64,000 nt of DNA from Blautia glucerasea (GCF_013304385.1 NZ_JAAITU010000015.1:17399-81398), one strand, 5' to 3'; shown: positions 55,389-64,000, counted from the first letter of the stretch. Numbers and translations are program-made. The notes: generated by a model from the sequence alone, not told the origin.

Positions 55389-56810
55389 ATGACGATGAAA
55401 CGAACAATCAGTGGTATGATCGGGACAGGGTCTCTGGCTCATAACAGACGAGATTTTATAGCAGAAAATGTTGATCCAGACAGAGTGCAATTAAATATTT
55501 GTTACCGGAATGAGAATCTGAAAGAAGTCTATAAAGAGTTGTTTGATGAAGCTGTAGAACGGTATAATGTCGGGAAAAGAAAAGATCGGCAGATTACAAA
55601 TTATTATGAAAAGATTCGCCAAGGAAAACAGGAAAAGTTGTTCCATGAAGTGATTTTCCAGATTGGAAACCGAGAAGATATGGCTGTTGGAACAGAAGCA
55701 GGAGATCTGGCTGTAAACGTACTGGATGAGTATGTAAAAGATTTCCAGAAACGGAATCCGACACTTCGGGTATTTAGTTGCTATCTGCATCAGGATGAGG
55801 CTACTCCACATCTCCATATTGACTTTATTCCTTATGTGACGGACTGGAAAGGAAAAGGAATGGATACCAGAGTTTCACTGAAACAGGCATTAAAAAGTCT
55901 TGGATTTCAAGGTGGAAATAAGCATGATACGGAACTGAATCAGTGGATAAATCATGAAAAAGAAGTTCTGGCAGAGACTGCAAAGCAGTATGGAATTGAA
56001 TGGGAACAGAAAGGTACTCATGAGGAACATCTGGATGTCTATAACTTCAAGAAAAAAGAACGGAAAAAGGAAGTACAGGAATTGGAGCAGGAGAAAGAGC
56101 ATCTAACTGCTGAAAAAGAAGAATTAACAGCACAAATTGCAGAATCCAGAGCAGATATCCAGAATTTAAAAGACGATAAGGAACAGGCAATCAAGGCGAA
56201 GCAAGAAGCAGAACAAAAGGCAGGGAGCGCAGAAAAAGAACTAAAAAGCCTGGAAGATCGCAGAGAACAGCTACAACCGATTATGGATAGTGTGAGCAAA
56301 GAAATCAAAGAATATGGAACGGTTAAAATGTTACTGCCGGAGGCGGGCACGCTAGAACGGGCAGTAACCTATCGAGATAAAAAAATTAAACCACTGTTTC
56401 TTCAAATAAAGAATAAGGTTGCTGTAATGGCGGCTCAGGTTAAAGAACTCACGAAAGAGGTGGAAGGTTGGAAGAGAAAATATCAAAAGGTGAAACAAAA
56501 ATATAATGCTATTCAGAGAGAACTGGATGATATACGTAAAGATAATCAGAAATTGTCAGAAGAAAAAGATATATTACAAGGTGTTTCTGATAGGTATGAT
56601 CGTGTTGTGCGTGTTCTTGGAATAGAAACTGTAGATACAGCAGTACAGCAGGATATTCAAAACGAGAAAGTCCTGGAAGAAAAGCGACGGATGGAACAAA
56701 TGCCGAAGGGAAATATTCATGAAAGATTGGCATGGGGAATGAAAAAAAGCGAGATGGAGAATCAGCAGCGTAAGAAAACTAAATCAAAAAACAGAGAAAT
56801 GGAGAGATAA
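55389..56810 (+). CDS. MobV family relaxase
   Basis: 473 residues from ATG 55389 after GGGGTGAGGAAT (ATG 55395 also possible). N-terminal RTISGMIGTGSLAHNRRDF and the metal/nick motif HQDEATPHLHIDFIPYV are typical for Pre/Mob relaxases. A long coiled coil (EKEELTAQIAESRADIQ etc., about 225-320) and a basic C-terminus follow. It would nick oriT for mobilisation with a helper conjugation system. tnpV begins five bases after the stop. Confidence 0.9.
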   Translation: MTMKRTISGMIGTGSLAHNRRDFIAENVDPDRVQLNICYRNENLKEVYKELFDEAVERYNVGKRKDRQITNYYEKIRQGKQEKLFHEVIFQIGNREDMAVGTEAGDLAVNVLDEYVKDFQKRNPTLRVFSCYLHQDEATPHLHIDFIPYVTDWKGKGMDTRVSLKQALKSLGFQGGNKHDTELNQWINHEKEVLAETAKQYGIEWEQKGTHEEHLDVYNFKKKERKKEVQELEQEKEHLTAEKEELTAQIAESRADIQNLKDDKEQAIKAKQEAEQKAGSAEKELKSLEDRREQLQPIMDSVSKEIKEYGTVKMLLPEAGTLERAVTYRDKKIKPLFLQIKNKVAVMAAQVKELTKEVEGWKRKYQKVKQKYNAIQRELDDIRKDNQKLSEEKDILQGVSDRYDRVVRVLGIETVDTAVQQDIQNEKVLEEKRRMEQMPKGNIHERLAWGMKKSEMENQQRKKTKSKNREMER

Positions 56811-56814
56811 GATT

Positions 56815-57189
56815 ATGGAAACACACATTTATGATGAAAAGAACGGATTAAGCTATACTTTGCATGGAGATTATTATTTGCCGGATTTGGTATTGAATGA
56901 AGAAGAACCGATATATGGGAAATATGGAATGCTGAGGAAACAGTTTCTGAAGGAACACAGATTAGCAAAATATCAATATTTGTTGTTGACTGGAAAGCTG
57001 ACGGAACACCTGAATCAAATTGATCAGGAGAGCAGAGAGCAGGTGGACATGCTTATGGAACAGATGGCAGAAAAACAGGGCGTAACTGAAGAATTAAAGG
57101 TACAGAATCGGACGAAGTGGGTTAGACTGATGAATAATATAAAAGCTAGTGCAGAAGAAATGGTGTTGAGAGAAATACTTTATATATAA
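56815..57189 (+). CDS. TnpV-like transposon-encoded protein
   Basis: 124 residues; LHGDYYLPDLVLNEEEPIYG, LLLTGKLTEHLNQID, EKQGVTEELK and the ending EMVLREILYI show it is a homologue of the protein at 15351-15728. It follows the relaxase gene directly. Role unknown. Confidence 0.87.
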   Translation: METHIYDEKNGLSYTLHGDYYLPDLVLNEEEPIYGKYGMLRKQFLKEHRLAKYQYLLLTGKLTEHLNQIDQESREQVDMLMEQMAEKQGVTEELKVQNRTKWVRLMNNIKASAEEMVLREILYI

Positions 57190-57260
57190 GTATTGTTTGT
57201 AAAGGATTGAACAGGAAAAGCATAATACTATCCGGCTTATTAAGATTTATTTCACATCTC

Positions 57261-57307
57261 TTGATTTTTATTACGGTTACTGATATAGTTATTACAGTAA
57301 CCGTAAT
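57261..57307 (+). promoter_or_regulatory. PadR promoter with perfect 13-bp inverted-repeat operator
   Basis: TTGATT (57261-57266), 17 bp, TATAGT (57284-57289). ATTACGGTTACTG (57270-57282) and CAGTAACCGTAAT (57295-57307) flank the -10 symmetrically and end at the ribosome site. Autoregulation by PadR is very likely. Confidence 0.88.
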
Positions 57308-57321
57308 AAGGAGGGAATGCC

Positions 57322-57645
57322 ATGAGGGATAATGTGAAAAGTGGTGCACTCACAGAAGTGACATTCTATATTTTGCTTTCACTCTATTCACCTAAACACG
57401 GATATGCTGTCATGCAGTTCATTGAAGAAAAAACAGGTGGGCGGCTTTCATTGGGAGCAGGCACTTTATATGGTGCATTAAATTCAATGCTGGAAAAGGG
57501 ATGGATTGAGCTTTTCGGAGATAGTGAAGGTAGAAAAAAAGAGTATCTTATCACTGTAAAAGGAAAGGAGATAGCTGAAAAAGAACTTATCAGACTTCGT
57601 GAACTTGTAGGTATTGCAAGCGGAATTGTAGGAGGTACACTATGA
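57322..57645 (+). CDS. PadR family transcriptional regulator
   Basis: 107 residues after AAGGAGGGAATGCC. Winged helix: LTEVTFYILLSLYSPKHGYA, then LGAGTLYGALNSMLEKGWIE and GRKKEYLITVKGKE. The stop overlaps the next ATG (ATGA), so the DUF2812 protein is its partner, the standard PadR-DUF2812 pairing. The inducer is unknown; membrane stress or antimicrobial compounds are possible. Confidence 0.93.
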   Translation: MRDNVKSGALTEVTFYILLSLYSPKHGYAVMQFIEEKTGGRLSLGAGTLYGALNSMLEKGWIELFGDSEGRKKEYLITVKGKEIAEKELIRLRELVGIASGIVGGTL

Positions 57646-58229
57646 GCAAAAAGTGTTATCGTTTTTTTGGTGGGCTACTAACGGTACAGAAAAACTGGCT
57701 GAATAAGATGGCTGAAAAAGGTTATCGCCTTATTCGAACGGGAAAATTACTCTATGAATTTGAAAAATGTAAGCCAGGTCAAGTTCAATATTGCGTGGAG
57801 TTTATAGGACAAAAATCAAAAGCTAATGCTGAAGATTACCATGATTTCTTGGAAGAAATGGGATATTCCGTATTCTATAAAAATATCAATCTTAATTATT
57901 CTGTTGGTAAAGTTCGCTGGCGTCCGTGGGCTGAAATTGGCGGTCGTGTTGCAACAAACACTACAACATTTAACAGGGAATTGCTGATTGTAGAAAAAGA
58001 AAATGATGGAAAACCTTTTGACCTTCATACGTCCTATGAAGATAGGGCAAATTATTACAGTAATTTGCGAAATCCCTGGCTTTTATTAATGCTTATGCTC
58101 GCGGTATTTGCTACTGTAAATCGGTCTGTTATTTTAGGCATAGTTGCTGTGATTTTTCTAATCCCTGTCATTATATACCAGTTGCAAATTATGAAAAATA
58201 GGCATGAAGCGAAGATGAAGGAGTGGTGA
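57642..58229 (+). CDS. DUF2812 membrane protein
   Basis: 195 residues. N-terminal soluble domain of about 135 residues (FGGLLTVQKNWLNKMAEKGY, then CKPGQVQYCVEFIGQKSK), then two membrane helices (WLLLMLMLAVFATV and VILGIVAVIFLIPVIIY). DUF2812 proteins are usually encoded with a PadR regulator, as here. Function unknown, probably signalling or stress. Confidence 0.9.
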   Translation: MSKKCYRFFGGLLTVQKNWLNKMAEKGYRLIRTGKLLYEFEKCKPGQVQYCVEFIGQKSKANAEDYHDFLEEMGYSVFYKNINLNYSVGKVRWRPWAEIGGRVATNTTTFNRELLIVEKENDGKPFDLHTSYEDRANYYSNLRNPWLLLMLMLAVFATVNRSVILGIVAVIFLIPVIIYQLQIMKNRHEAKMKEW

Positions 58230-58449
58230 TTCAGGATAACAAGGTTGGTTTAGTTGATGCAATGTAATACACTGTCGTTTGAGGGTTAGTAGCCCGTTCT
58301 TAAACTTGTGGGCAGTTTGTTGCTGATGATATAAATATTAGAGAAAATTAATTGAAAGTTAAAAAAAGAAAGTAATAAGTAAACAAAGGCTCAATTGTAA
58401 ACATGTATTGGGAACGCTATAATGGAAATGAGGACAGGAGGTGTGAACA
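58230..58449. other. Intergenic region, no gene seen
   Basis: 220 AT-rich bases between DUF2812 and the XRE fragment, without a reading frame of note; AGGAGGTGTGAACA at the end is the ribosome site of the fragment. Confidence 0.4.
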
Positions 58450-58578
58450 ATGCGTATTGGTGAGCAGATAAAAAACTATCGAAAAACTGCGGGATTAACA
58501 CAAGAACAGGTGGCAAATTATCTGGGTGTTTCTACTCCAGCGGTAAATAAATGGGAAAAGGGAGTTTCCCATAGTTAA
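58450..58578 (+). pseudogene. Truncated XRE regulator
   Basis: 42 codons from ATG 58450 after AGGAGGTGTGAACA: RIGEQIKNYRKTAGLTQEQV, then STPAVNKWEKGVSH and TAA. This is a complete HTH of the kind followed by YPDITLLPALARLL in full-length proteins; here it ends just after the recognition helix. It is likely a remnant cut by a rearrangement, though a tiny HTH-only protein is possible. Confidence 0.7.
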
Positions 58579-58626
58579 AGATACCACACCAAATATAACG
58601 AATCCACGCTTATATGATACTGCATG

Positions 58627-58677
58627 AAAAAAGGTACTTGATAAAAGCAATGAAGCGCAATATCAAGTACCTTTTTG
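58627..58677. terminator. Bidirectional terminator
   Basis: AAAAAGGTACTTGATA (58628-58643) and TATCAAGTACCTTTTT (58661-58676): 16-bp perfect stem with T/A runs on both sides. Ends the minus-strand ABC operon. Confidence 0.9.
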
Positions 58678-58712
58678 ATTTGTTTTTTACATGGTTATTA
58701 AGAGAATTACTC

Positions 58713-61343
58713 TTATTCCGAAGTCCTCAATCGTTCCACCACAGTTCCTTTGTTAAAGAAGTGGAGAACGATCAGCGGAATGACCGCAGCCAGCAACAGA
58801 TAAAGCACGCCGATGACCAAAGCTGGAACCAATGTAATGTGCAGAGTAAAGAACCACATAGATGGCGAGTTCAAGACATTTTTCAGCACCGTCACAGCAA
58901 GCAGCAGCGCAACCACTCCACCAATGATGTCTGCACCAGCGGCATAGTAAACGCCTTCATAAACCATCAGCCTTTGAAGCTGGCGATTTGTCATACCGAT
59001 ACTCTGCATAGTCGCAAACTCATGGCGACGGGTAATAATATTGGTGATGATCATATTTGTAAAGTTAATCAATCCTGCCAATGCCATGATACAGCCAATC
59101 AGACTACCTACAACCCAAACCATACTTGCAACAGAATTTAATTGTTCTTTCAGTAATTTTGTTGAGGTATAGGTAACAGAGGGGTTCTTTTCAACATAAC
59201 TGCTCAGAAAGTCCTCCATTTGCGGATGCAGAGAAGCATCCATATTAAATCCATAGTTCAACAGGGTCGGGGTCGTGTAAATCTGTTTGAATACGGTGTC
59301 TGGTAAATACACAAAAGGCGCATCGCCGCCAATATGCATCGTAGCCGTAGTTGTTGTCGGCGTTTCGTCCTCAGTCCCAACGGTGCAGGCTTTTGCCAGA
59401 ATTGTGCAGGTTTTGACTAACTCACCATCCCTGTAAAAAGAAATGCTATCACCGATCTGCAACTGCTCTGACAGGGATGTTGTTTTCGGGCCACCACTCA
59501 GTCGGTCTAATCGGTTTCCGATAATGACATATTCTCCGGTTAGCATTTTCTGTTTCAGTACATTAGGATCTGTTTCACCATCATAAATCATCATGTCAGA
59601 CCAAAAATGTTCGGAAGCGCCATAGACATTTCCAAAGAAAAGATTTTCTGCATCCGGGGCAGTATTCAGCGCATAATTCCCGAAAGACTTGCTAATCCCA
59701 TTTTCATATTCAAAAGTATTTGTGCAAGTAAGTCCCTCAAAGCCGTAATCCACAAGCACGTTACCGTCATCTACGGTGTTACGGTAAAGATACCGTTCTT
59801 CTTCCAGACCGTTCTGCTCACGGATCATATCTACTACTTGCTGTGGAAGTGCATCTTCGTGATGTCTAAAGCCCTCCTGAACATTGACTGCAATCGAATT
59901 GTAGACGGTAAAATCTGTTTTTGTTGTGCGGGTAATCCACTTTTCTTCATCCATACTCTGTGTCACGATGATAATAGAGTTGAACAGAACGATACACAAA
60001 AGCATAGAAACAACAATGAATACACAACGGCGTCTGTTACGTCCTAAGTTAGAAAATGCCATGTGAGAGAGCTTTGCTCCACTGATTCGTGTAACCGTTT
60101 TCTTTTTATAATCATCCTGCTCCGTATAACGAATTGCCTCCATGGGAGATACTTTTGATGCCTTTTTGGCCGGTTTGCGGGTACTGATAAACACTGTCAA
60201 AATCGTAAACAATGCGGCTATAACAAATAGCATAGGAGATGCCGATGCCTGCAAACTTGCCGTAGAATACTCATAACTGAAAATTCGCATTACTACCGGA
60301 AGCAACGCCCTGCCTGCAAAGAGCCCGGCAATTAAACCGATCGGCAGACCGATTAGGGTCAGCCATACCGCCTGCCGATTGACGATGCTTTTAATTTGCC
60401 GTGTAGAAGTACCAATCATCCTCAATAAGCCATATTGCCGAACATCCTGCATAACGGAAATATCAAAAATATTATAAATCAGCAGATAGCCACACAATAC
60501 AAACATCAAAACAAATACTACGGCAAATAAGATGGACTCCGAAGAAATCATGGCTTTTCCCATCTGGTTTTCAACAGAGAGGATAAAGTTATCGGCAGAC
60601 ATATCCTCTGGATTGCCGCCGATGGAGTAGACAAAGCTATCCATCTGCTCCTGAATGTTCGTCTTGTCTTTCAGCACAACTTCAGAAAAAGTAACCCCTG
60701 AGATTTCTCCATCCACTGCGTGGGTATTTTTCACCACATCCGGATTATCTTTTACAAACTGCTCTGAGAGAATCGCCACGCTGACCGTATCGTTGCTTGC
60801 TTCCCACCAACCGGAAAGCACCATATCATAATGATAGGTTTTTCCCCGCAGTTCAAATTCCAGAGGAACTTCTGCTCCGATCTCCGGTTCCACACCAAGG
60901 GCCTTCAAAGCCAGTTCGGTAGTAGCAATTTCATTCGCCTTTTCCGGCGCTGAACCATGCGTTGGCACGCAGAATGTAAGTTCCTGCTGTATGCTGTCAG
61001 CATAGTTTAATTCAACAGAATGACCCACGGCGTTGCTTGCATATCCAATCGTCCGCCGATGACCTGCCTGCTCCACAAAATCACTGTTTTTCAGTTGCTC
61101 AAATTGCTCCTCTGTCATATAGCCGAAGGTTCCATCTCCCTTGCTGCCTTTCTGCATCTGCATAGAGAGCTGCATGGAGGATACCATGTTAAATGCCAGT
61201 GAAGTGATGGATGTAAACAAAAATGCTGTCAGAACGATCGCAAGAATCGCCGCCAGATTACGAACCTTATTCTTCTTGAAATATTGTTTAGACAGCCGCT
61301 TGATGGTTTTTGTATTATTATTGCCAAATAGAATGTCATTCAT
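58713..61343 (-). CDS. FtsX-type ABC transporter permease
   Basis: 876 residues from ATG 61343 (complement) with GGGGGCGGG ahead; a longer frame to 61418 overlaps the ATPase gene. A first membrane helix (NLAAILAIVLTAFLFTSI), a large outside domain, a central FtsX group (FVLMFVLCGYLLIYNIF, RQYGLLRMIGTSTRQIK) and a second FtsX group at the C-terminus (HEFATMQSIGMTNRQLQRL). Two FtsX domains in one chain are the layout of transporters for antimicrobial peptides or lipids. It works with the ATPase encoded 13 bases upstream. Confidence 0.93.
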   Translation of the reverse strand: MNDILFGNNNTKTIKRLSKQYFKKNKVRNLAAILAIVLTAFLFTSITSLAFNMVSSMQLSMQMQKGSKGDGTFGYMTEEQFEQLKNSDFVEQAGHRRTIGYASNAVGHSVELNYADSIQQELTFCVPTHGSAPEKANEIATTELALKALGVEPEIGAEVPLEFELRGKTYHYDMVLSGWWEASNDTVSVAILSEQFVKDNPDVVKNTHAVDGEISGVTFSEVVLKDKTNIQEQMDSFVYSIGGNPEDMSADNFILSVENQMGKAMISSESILFAVVFVLMFVLCGYLLIYNIFDISVMQDVRQYGLLRMIGTSTRQIKSIVNRQAVWLTLIGLPIGLIAGLFAGRALLPVVMRIFSYEYSTASLQASASPMLFVIAALFTILTVFISTRKPAKKASKVSPMEAIRYTEQDDYKKKTVTRISGAKLSHMAFSNLGRNRRRCVFIVVSMLLCIVLFNSIIIVTQSMDEEKWITRTTKTDFTVYNSIAVNVQEGFRHHEDALPQQVVDMIREQNGLEEERYLYRNTVDDGNVLVDYGFEGLTCTNTFEYENGISKSFGNYALNTAPDAENLFFGNVYGASEHFWSDMMIYDGETDPNVLKQKMLTGEYVIIGNRLDRLSGGPKTTSLSEQLQIGDSISFYRDGELVKTCTILAKACTVGTEDETPTTTTATMHIGGDAPFVYLPDTVFKQIYTTPTLLNYGFNMDASLHPQMEDFLSSYVEKNPSVTYTSTKLLKEQLNSVASMVWVVGSLIGCIMALAGLINFTNMIITNIITRRHEFATMQSIGMTNRQLQRLMVYEGVYYAAGADIIGGVVALLLAVTVLKNVLNSPSMWFFTLHITLVPALVIGVLYLLLAAVIPLIVLHFFNKGTVVERLRTSE

Positions 61344-61356
61344 AGTCCCGCCCCCT

Positions 61357-62022
61357 TTACTGCACGATCTTGCCATCCTCAATCCGAATGATACGGTCGG
61401 CAAGCTGGGCAATCTCATTATTATGAGTAATCATCACGAGGGTTTGGTGGAATTTCTGACTTGTGGTTTTCAAAAGCCCCAGCACATCAGCGCTGGTCTT
61501 GCTGTCCAGGTTGCCGGTGGGTTCATCAGCCAAAACAATAGCGGGTTTTGACACCAAGGCGCGGGCAATGGCTACGCGCTGCTGCTGACCGCCGGAGAGG
61601 TTATTGGGCATATTGTTCAGCTTATCCTCCAGCCCCAGCATCTGAACAACTTCTTTCATAAACTTCTTGTCTACCTTGTTTCCGTCCAGCTCCACAGGCA
61701 GCACGATGTTTTCATAGACATTTAGCACCGGAACCAGATTGTAGTTCTGGAAGATGAAGCCGATCTTTCTCCTACGGAAGATAGTAAGCTGCTCATCTTT
61801 TAATGTGGAGAGTTCACGCCCATCCACAATAACCTTGCCGGAGGTAGGCACATCCAGCCCGCCAATCATATTCAGTAGTGTAGATTTACCGCTGCCGGAG
61901 GTTCCTACGATAGCAACAAATTCGCCCTTTTCAATGGAGAGGGTCACACCATCCAAGGCTCTGGTAATGTTCGGCTTTGCACCATAATATTTTTTCAGTT
62001 CAGTCGTTTGCAAAATGCTCAT
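61357..62022 (-). CDS. ABC transporter ATP-binding protein (MacB/LolD type)
   Basis: 221 residues from ATG 62022 (complement) after GGATGGTGTTCTTT. Walker [13 protein letters not shown] (about 38-49), Q-loop FQNYNLVP, signature [15 protein letters not shown], Walker [13 protein letters not shown]. First gene of the transporter operon; the promoter at 62055-62087 carries two regulator boxes like those before the two-component genes. Confidence 0.95.
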   Translation of the reverse strand: MSILQTTELKKYYGAKPNITRALDGVTLSIEKGEFVAIVGTSGSGKSTLLNMIGGLDVPTSGKVIVDGRELSTLKDEQLTIFRRRKIGFIFQNYNLVPVLNVYENIVLPVELDGNKVDKKFMKEVVQMLGLEDKLNNMPNNLSGGQQQRVAIARALVSKPAIVLADEPTGNLDSKTSADVLGLLKTTSQKFHQTLVMITHNNEIAQLADRIIRIEDGKIVQ

Positions 62023-62054
62023 AAAGAACACCATCCTTTCTTTTTGATAAATCC

Positions 62055-62134
62055 ATTATAACGACCAAACCTCACAGAAATGTCACAGCCAGCATAATAA
62101 ATTGCCCTGAAATGTCACAATCCTGTGACATTTC
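62055..62134 (-). promoter_or_regulatory. ABC operon promoter with response-regulator boxes
   Basis: Read on the minus strand: TGTGACATTT and TGTGAGGTTT start 11 bp apart (62087-62067), then 6 bases, then TATAAT (62060-62055). The boxes take the place of a -35. Slightly upstream lies a perfect inverted repeat GAAATGTCACA (62109-62119) / TGTGACATTTC (62124-62134), probably another regulator site. Confidence 0.8.
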
Positions 62135-62145
62135 AAAAAAACAGG

Positions 62146-63177
62146 TTATTCATGGGGAAGAAAAACGGAGAATGTTGAACCTGTTCCTACTTGAGAAGTT
62201 ACTTGTATATAACCGTTCTGTAAGCTAATAATTTCCCTTGCAAGATACAACCCAATGCCGATTCCCTCTATATCGTGGACATCTTCTTCCCGATAAAAGC
62301 GCCTAAAAATTGCTCCTTGCTGGTTTTCGGGAATACCTTTGCCGGTATCGGTAATGCTGACTTTCAGGTGCATTTCCCAGCTTTCAACGCAAACACGAAT
62401 AGAACCGTACTCCGGCGTGTACTTAACTGCATTATCCAATATGTTAAATAAGGCTTCTGCTGTCCATTTGCGGTCATGGGAAACAACCAATGTTTCCGGG
62501 CAGTTTACTTCAACTTGTATGTGCTTTCTTTCAGCGTTCAGAAAAATACCGCCCAGCGCCATAGCAAGAGTATCATAGATAGGCTGCTGTTTCTTTTCAA
62601 GTGAGATAACGCCAGTTTCAAGTCGGGAAGTTTTTATCATAGCCTGCATTAAGAAATCCAGTTTATCAAGCTGTGTGCCACTGGCAAGTAGAAATTCCCG
62701 CTGTTTATCCGGTGGCACTTCTTGTTCTAATAAGGTGGCATTTATCATTTTTAAGTTTGCTATCGGTGTCTTTACCTGATGAGAAATATCGGAAATTAAC
62801 TCCTGTAAGTCAGCTCGTTCACTGGCAACGCTGTTTTTGCTTTCCTGCATAACCTCATAAAGACGCACCAGCCGATGATTGATTTTATAAAATAGGTTTT
62901 CTTCTTCGGCAACCTGTGATACATCTATTTTTCCATTCATCATTTCGTCTAAGGTGCAGCAAAGCATTTCAGAAAACAAAGTCAGCTTTCGCCGTATCAG
63001 TATCACAAAAGCAGTAACACAAAGTAGAAAAAGCAGACCAAAAGCCATGCTACAAAATACCACAGACATTTCTTTGGTCAGGATATATAGAACCGAAAAC
63101 ATGACCACTGATAAAAGTAAAATGGTAGTTGCCAGTATTATGCAGACTTTATTTAAGGAGAGTTTTTTTGAAATCAT
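62146..63177 (-). CDS. Sensor histidine kinase
   Basis: 343 residues from ATG 63177 (complement), overlapping the regulator stop as AAATGA; the longer frame to 63198 is inside the regulator gene. Two membrane helices with a very short outside loop (about 11-33 and 40-62), HAMP-like linker, phospho-acceptor SHQVKTPIANLK (His about 132), and ATPase boxes NILDNAVKYTP, DTGKGIP and GIGIGLYLA. The short loop is the intramembrane-sensing (BceS-like) type that usually senses transporter flux. Confidence 0.93.
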   Translation of the reverse strand: MISKKLSLNKVCIILATTILLLSVVMFSVLYILTKEMSVVFCSMAFGLLFLLCVTAFVILIRRKLTLFSEMLCCTLDEMMNGKIDVSQVAEEENLFYKINHRLVRLYEVMQESKNSVASERADLQELISDISHQVKTPIANLKMINATLLEQEVPPDKQREFLLASGTQLDKLDFLMQAMIKTSRLETGVISLEKKQQPIYDTLAMALGGIFLNAERKHIQVEVNCPETLVVSHDRKWTAEALFNILDNAVKYTPEYGSIRVCVESWEMHLKVSITDTGKGIPENQQGAIFRRFYREEDVHDIEGIGIGLYLAREIISLQNGYIQVTSQVGTGSTFSVFLPHE

Positions 63178-63857
63178 TTTTGCGCTCCTCCAATCCACAT
63201 ATAGCCCATACCGTAAACGGTTTTGATGTAGGAATGCTGGTTCGTTTCAATTTTACTGCGGATGCGGCTGATCGTTGTGGTTAGTGCGTGTTCATCCACA
63301 TAATTTTCATCTACATCCCACAGCTTTTCAAGCAATACCTGACGTGTCAGGACAGTTTGAGAATTTCTTGTCAGCACTTTTAATAAACGATATTCCAACG
63401 ATGTAAGGGTAATCGGCTGTCCTGCGAGACAGGCTGATAATTCGGAAAAATTGATATACAAATTCCCGTCATCGTAGAAATCGCCGCCGGATTGTGCTGA
63501 AATGCGGTTCGGTAAAGCAGATACTTTCTTTTGGAACACGCTGATAGGAAAGGGCTTTGTTACATAATCATCTGCGCCCAATTCAAATCCTTTCAGCATA
63601 TCGCTTTCCATATCATTTGCGGTTAGAAAAATCACGGCGGTATCAGGACGGCGTTCTTTTACCTCATGGCATATATCAAACCCGTTCCCATCTGGCAGAT
63701 TGACATCCAAAACGATTAAATCATAATCCTGTTTTTCAAGAAATCTTATGGCAACAGCCTTTGACATAGCCCCATCCACGGAATATCCGACAGCCGACAG
63801 ATTATAGCTTAATGTCTTATTCAAAAGCTGGTCATCTTCAACAACCAGTATTCGCAT
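63174..63857 (-). CDS. OmpR-family response regulator
   Basis: 227 residues. Receiver with acidic pocket VVEDD, phospho-acceptor Asp51 in IVLDVNLPDGNGF, and switch/Lys motifs FLTAND and VTKPF. Winged-helix output domain at the end: PITLTSLEYRLLKVLTRNSQ, HALTTTISRIRSKIE, TVYGMGYMW. It is co-transcribed with the kinase and is the likely binder of the paired TGTGA boxes. Confidence 0.95.
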   Translation of the reverse strand: MRILVVEDDQLLNKTLSYNLSAVGYSVDGAMSKAVAIRFLEKQDYDLIVLDVNLPDGNGFDICHEVKERRPDTAVIFLTANDMESDMLKGFELGADDYVTKPFPISVFQKKVSALPNRISAQSGGDFYDDGNLYINFSELSACLAGQPITLTSLEYRLLKVLTRNSQTVLTRQVLLEKLWDVDENYVDEHALTTTISRIRSKIETNQHSYIKTVYGMGYMWIGGAQK

Positions 63858-63880
63858 AGTATCACATCCTTTTTCTTTTT

Positions 63881-63913
63881 ATAGTATCAGCAAAATGTCA
63901 CAGAAACCTCACA
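63881..63913 (-). promoter_or_regulatory. Two-component operon promoter with response-regulator boxes
   Basis: On the minus strand: TGTGAGGTTT and TGTGACATTT 11 bp apart (63913-63893), 6 bases, then TACTAT (63886-63881). Same geometry as the ABC promoter, box order reversed. Confidence 0.8.
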
Positions 63914-63926
63914 ACGAGAAAAAAAT

Positions 63927-64000
63927 TTAATATTCTGTCAGTTCCACAATTACATTACTCTGCTGATACAGCCAGTCCGTAAATTCTTTCGGGCTGGCTG
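63927..64000 (-). CDS. DUF6076-like protein, C-terminal end (partial)
   Basis: The last 24 codons on the minus strand, ending EFTDWLYQQSNVIVELTEY with stop at 63927-63929; the gene runs beyond the window. Clearly homologous to the C-terminus of the protein at 18755-19798, so both accessory regions carry this family. Confidence 0.75.
   Translation of the reverse strand, partial: ASPKEFTDWLYQQSNVIVELTEY

Larger units (their letters stand above)
51100..64000. mobile_element. Second integrative element downstream of tuf (left boundary approximate)
   Basis: After the tuf terminator the sequence becomes accessory: a convergent XRE repressor, excisionase-like protein, tyrosine integrase, RepA-like ATPase, DUF5348 protein, MobV relaxase and TnpV. 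PadR/DUF2812, an XRE fragment, a two-component system with ABC transporter and a DUF6076-like gene follow. The left end lies between 51056 and about 51180, where the tandem GCGGTGCCAAAAC / CGGTGCCAAAAA repeat sits; the exact att site cannot be set because the right end is not visible. It may be one element or several nested ones. Confidence 0.65.

Noticed and set aside
58450..58578. Functional XRE regulator of the neighbouring genes
   Set aside because: The frame stops after the recognition helix; without dimerisation region it is more likely a fragment.

Overview
The window is a chromosomal segment from an anaerobic, gut-type, spore-forming Clostridia, most likely Lachnospiraceae. The evidence is the low-to-moderate GC content, the Firmicutes-type rif operon (L10 leader, rplJ, rplL, rpoB, rpoC) and str operon (rpsL, rpsG, fusA, tuf), a spoIIID gene, Lachnospiraceae-type small Cys-rich proteins, TnpV/MobV mobile elements, and a decaying selenium-type xanthine dehydrogenase/YgeY/SsnA cluster. 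I cannot fix the genus. No tRNA, rRNA or CRISPR array was seen.

Layout. 1-3956: 3' end of a molybdenum-hydroxylase (xanthine dehydrogenase-like) locus with intact FeS subunit and YgeY hydrolase, but ssnA and a sigma-54-type regulator are both broken. 4093-8942: mtnN, a small conserved protein, a SAM methyltransferase and a large exported protein. 8998-11701: galK-galT. 11863-14965: a secreted SGNH hydrolase and a convergent YeiH-type transporter. 15170-30141: spoIIID, cut after codon 38 by a 14.7 kb element that carries a serine recombinase at its right end. 30287-32950: small protein, lipoprotein SGNH hydrolase, ApbE, Cys-rich protein. 32971-42355: rif operon with L10 leader and attenuator. 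42468-46205: Ser/Thr kinase, PP2C phosphatase and an unknown partner. 46283-51055: str operon. From about 51.1 kb to the window end: a second integrative element with XRE repressor, excisionase-like protein, tyrosine integrase, RepA-like ATPase, MobV relaxase and TnpV, followed by PadR/DUF2812, an XRE remnant, and a two-component system with its ABC transporter; it may run beyond the window.

The main discovery candidate is the spoIIID intervening element. Joining 15170-15283 to 29977-30141 gives an intact 92-codon SpoIIID reading frame of the family's normal length. The five-base core ACATA is present at both ends, and the inferred circle junction has a 24-bp imperfect inverted repeat on each side of the core, as expected for an attP of a large serine recombinase. 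The arrangement is like the sigK skin element of Bacillus, but in a different sporulation regulator. Whether excision is developmentally programmed or the element is simply a parasite using spoIIID as attB cannot be told from sequence. Its cargo includes a BlaI/BlaR1-like pair, a mobilisation and primase/VapE module, and a very AT-rich three-gene cassette (AlbA/HATPase protein, DGQHR-like protein, HEPN-motif protein) that looks like an uncharacterised defence system.

A second well-supported signal is regulatory: the two-component system at the right end and the ABC transporter beside it have the same promoter architecture (two tandem TGTGA-type boxes 11 bp apart, then 6 bp to the -10), so the regulator very likely controls both its own operon and the transporter.
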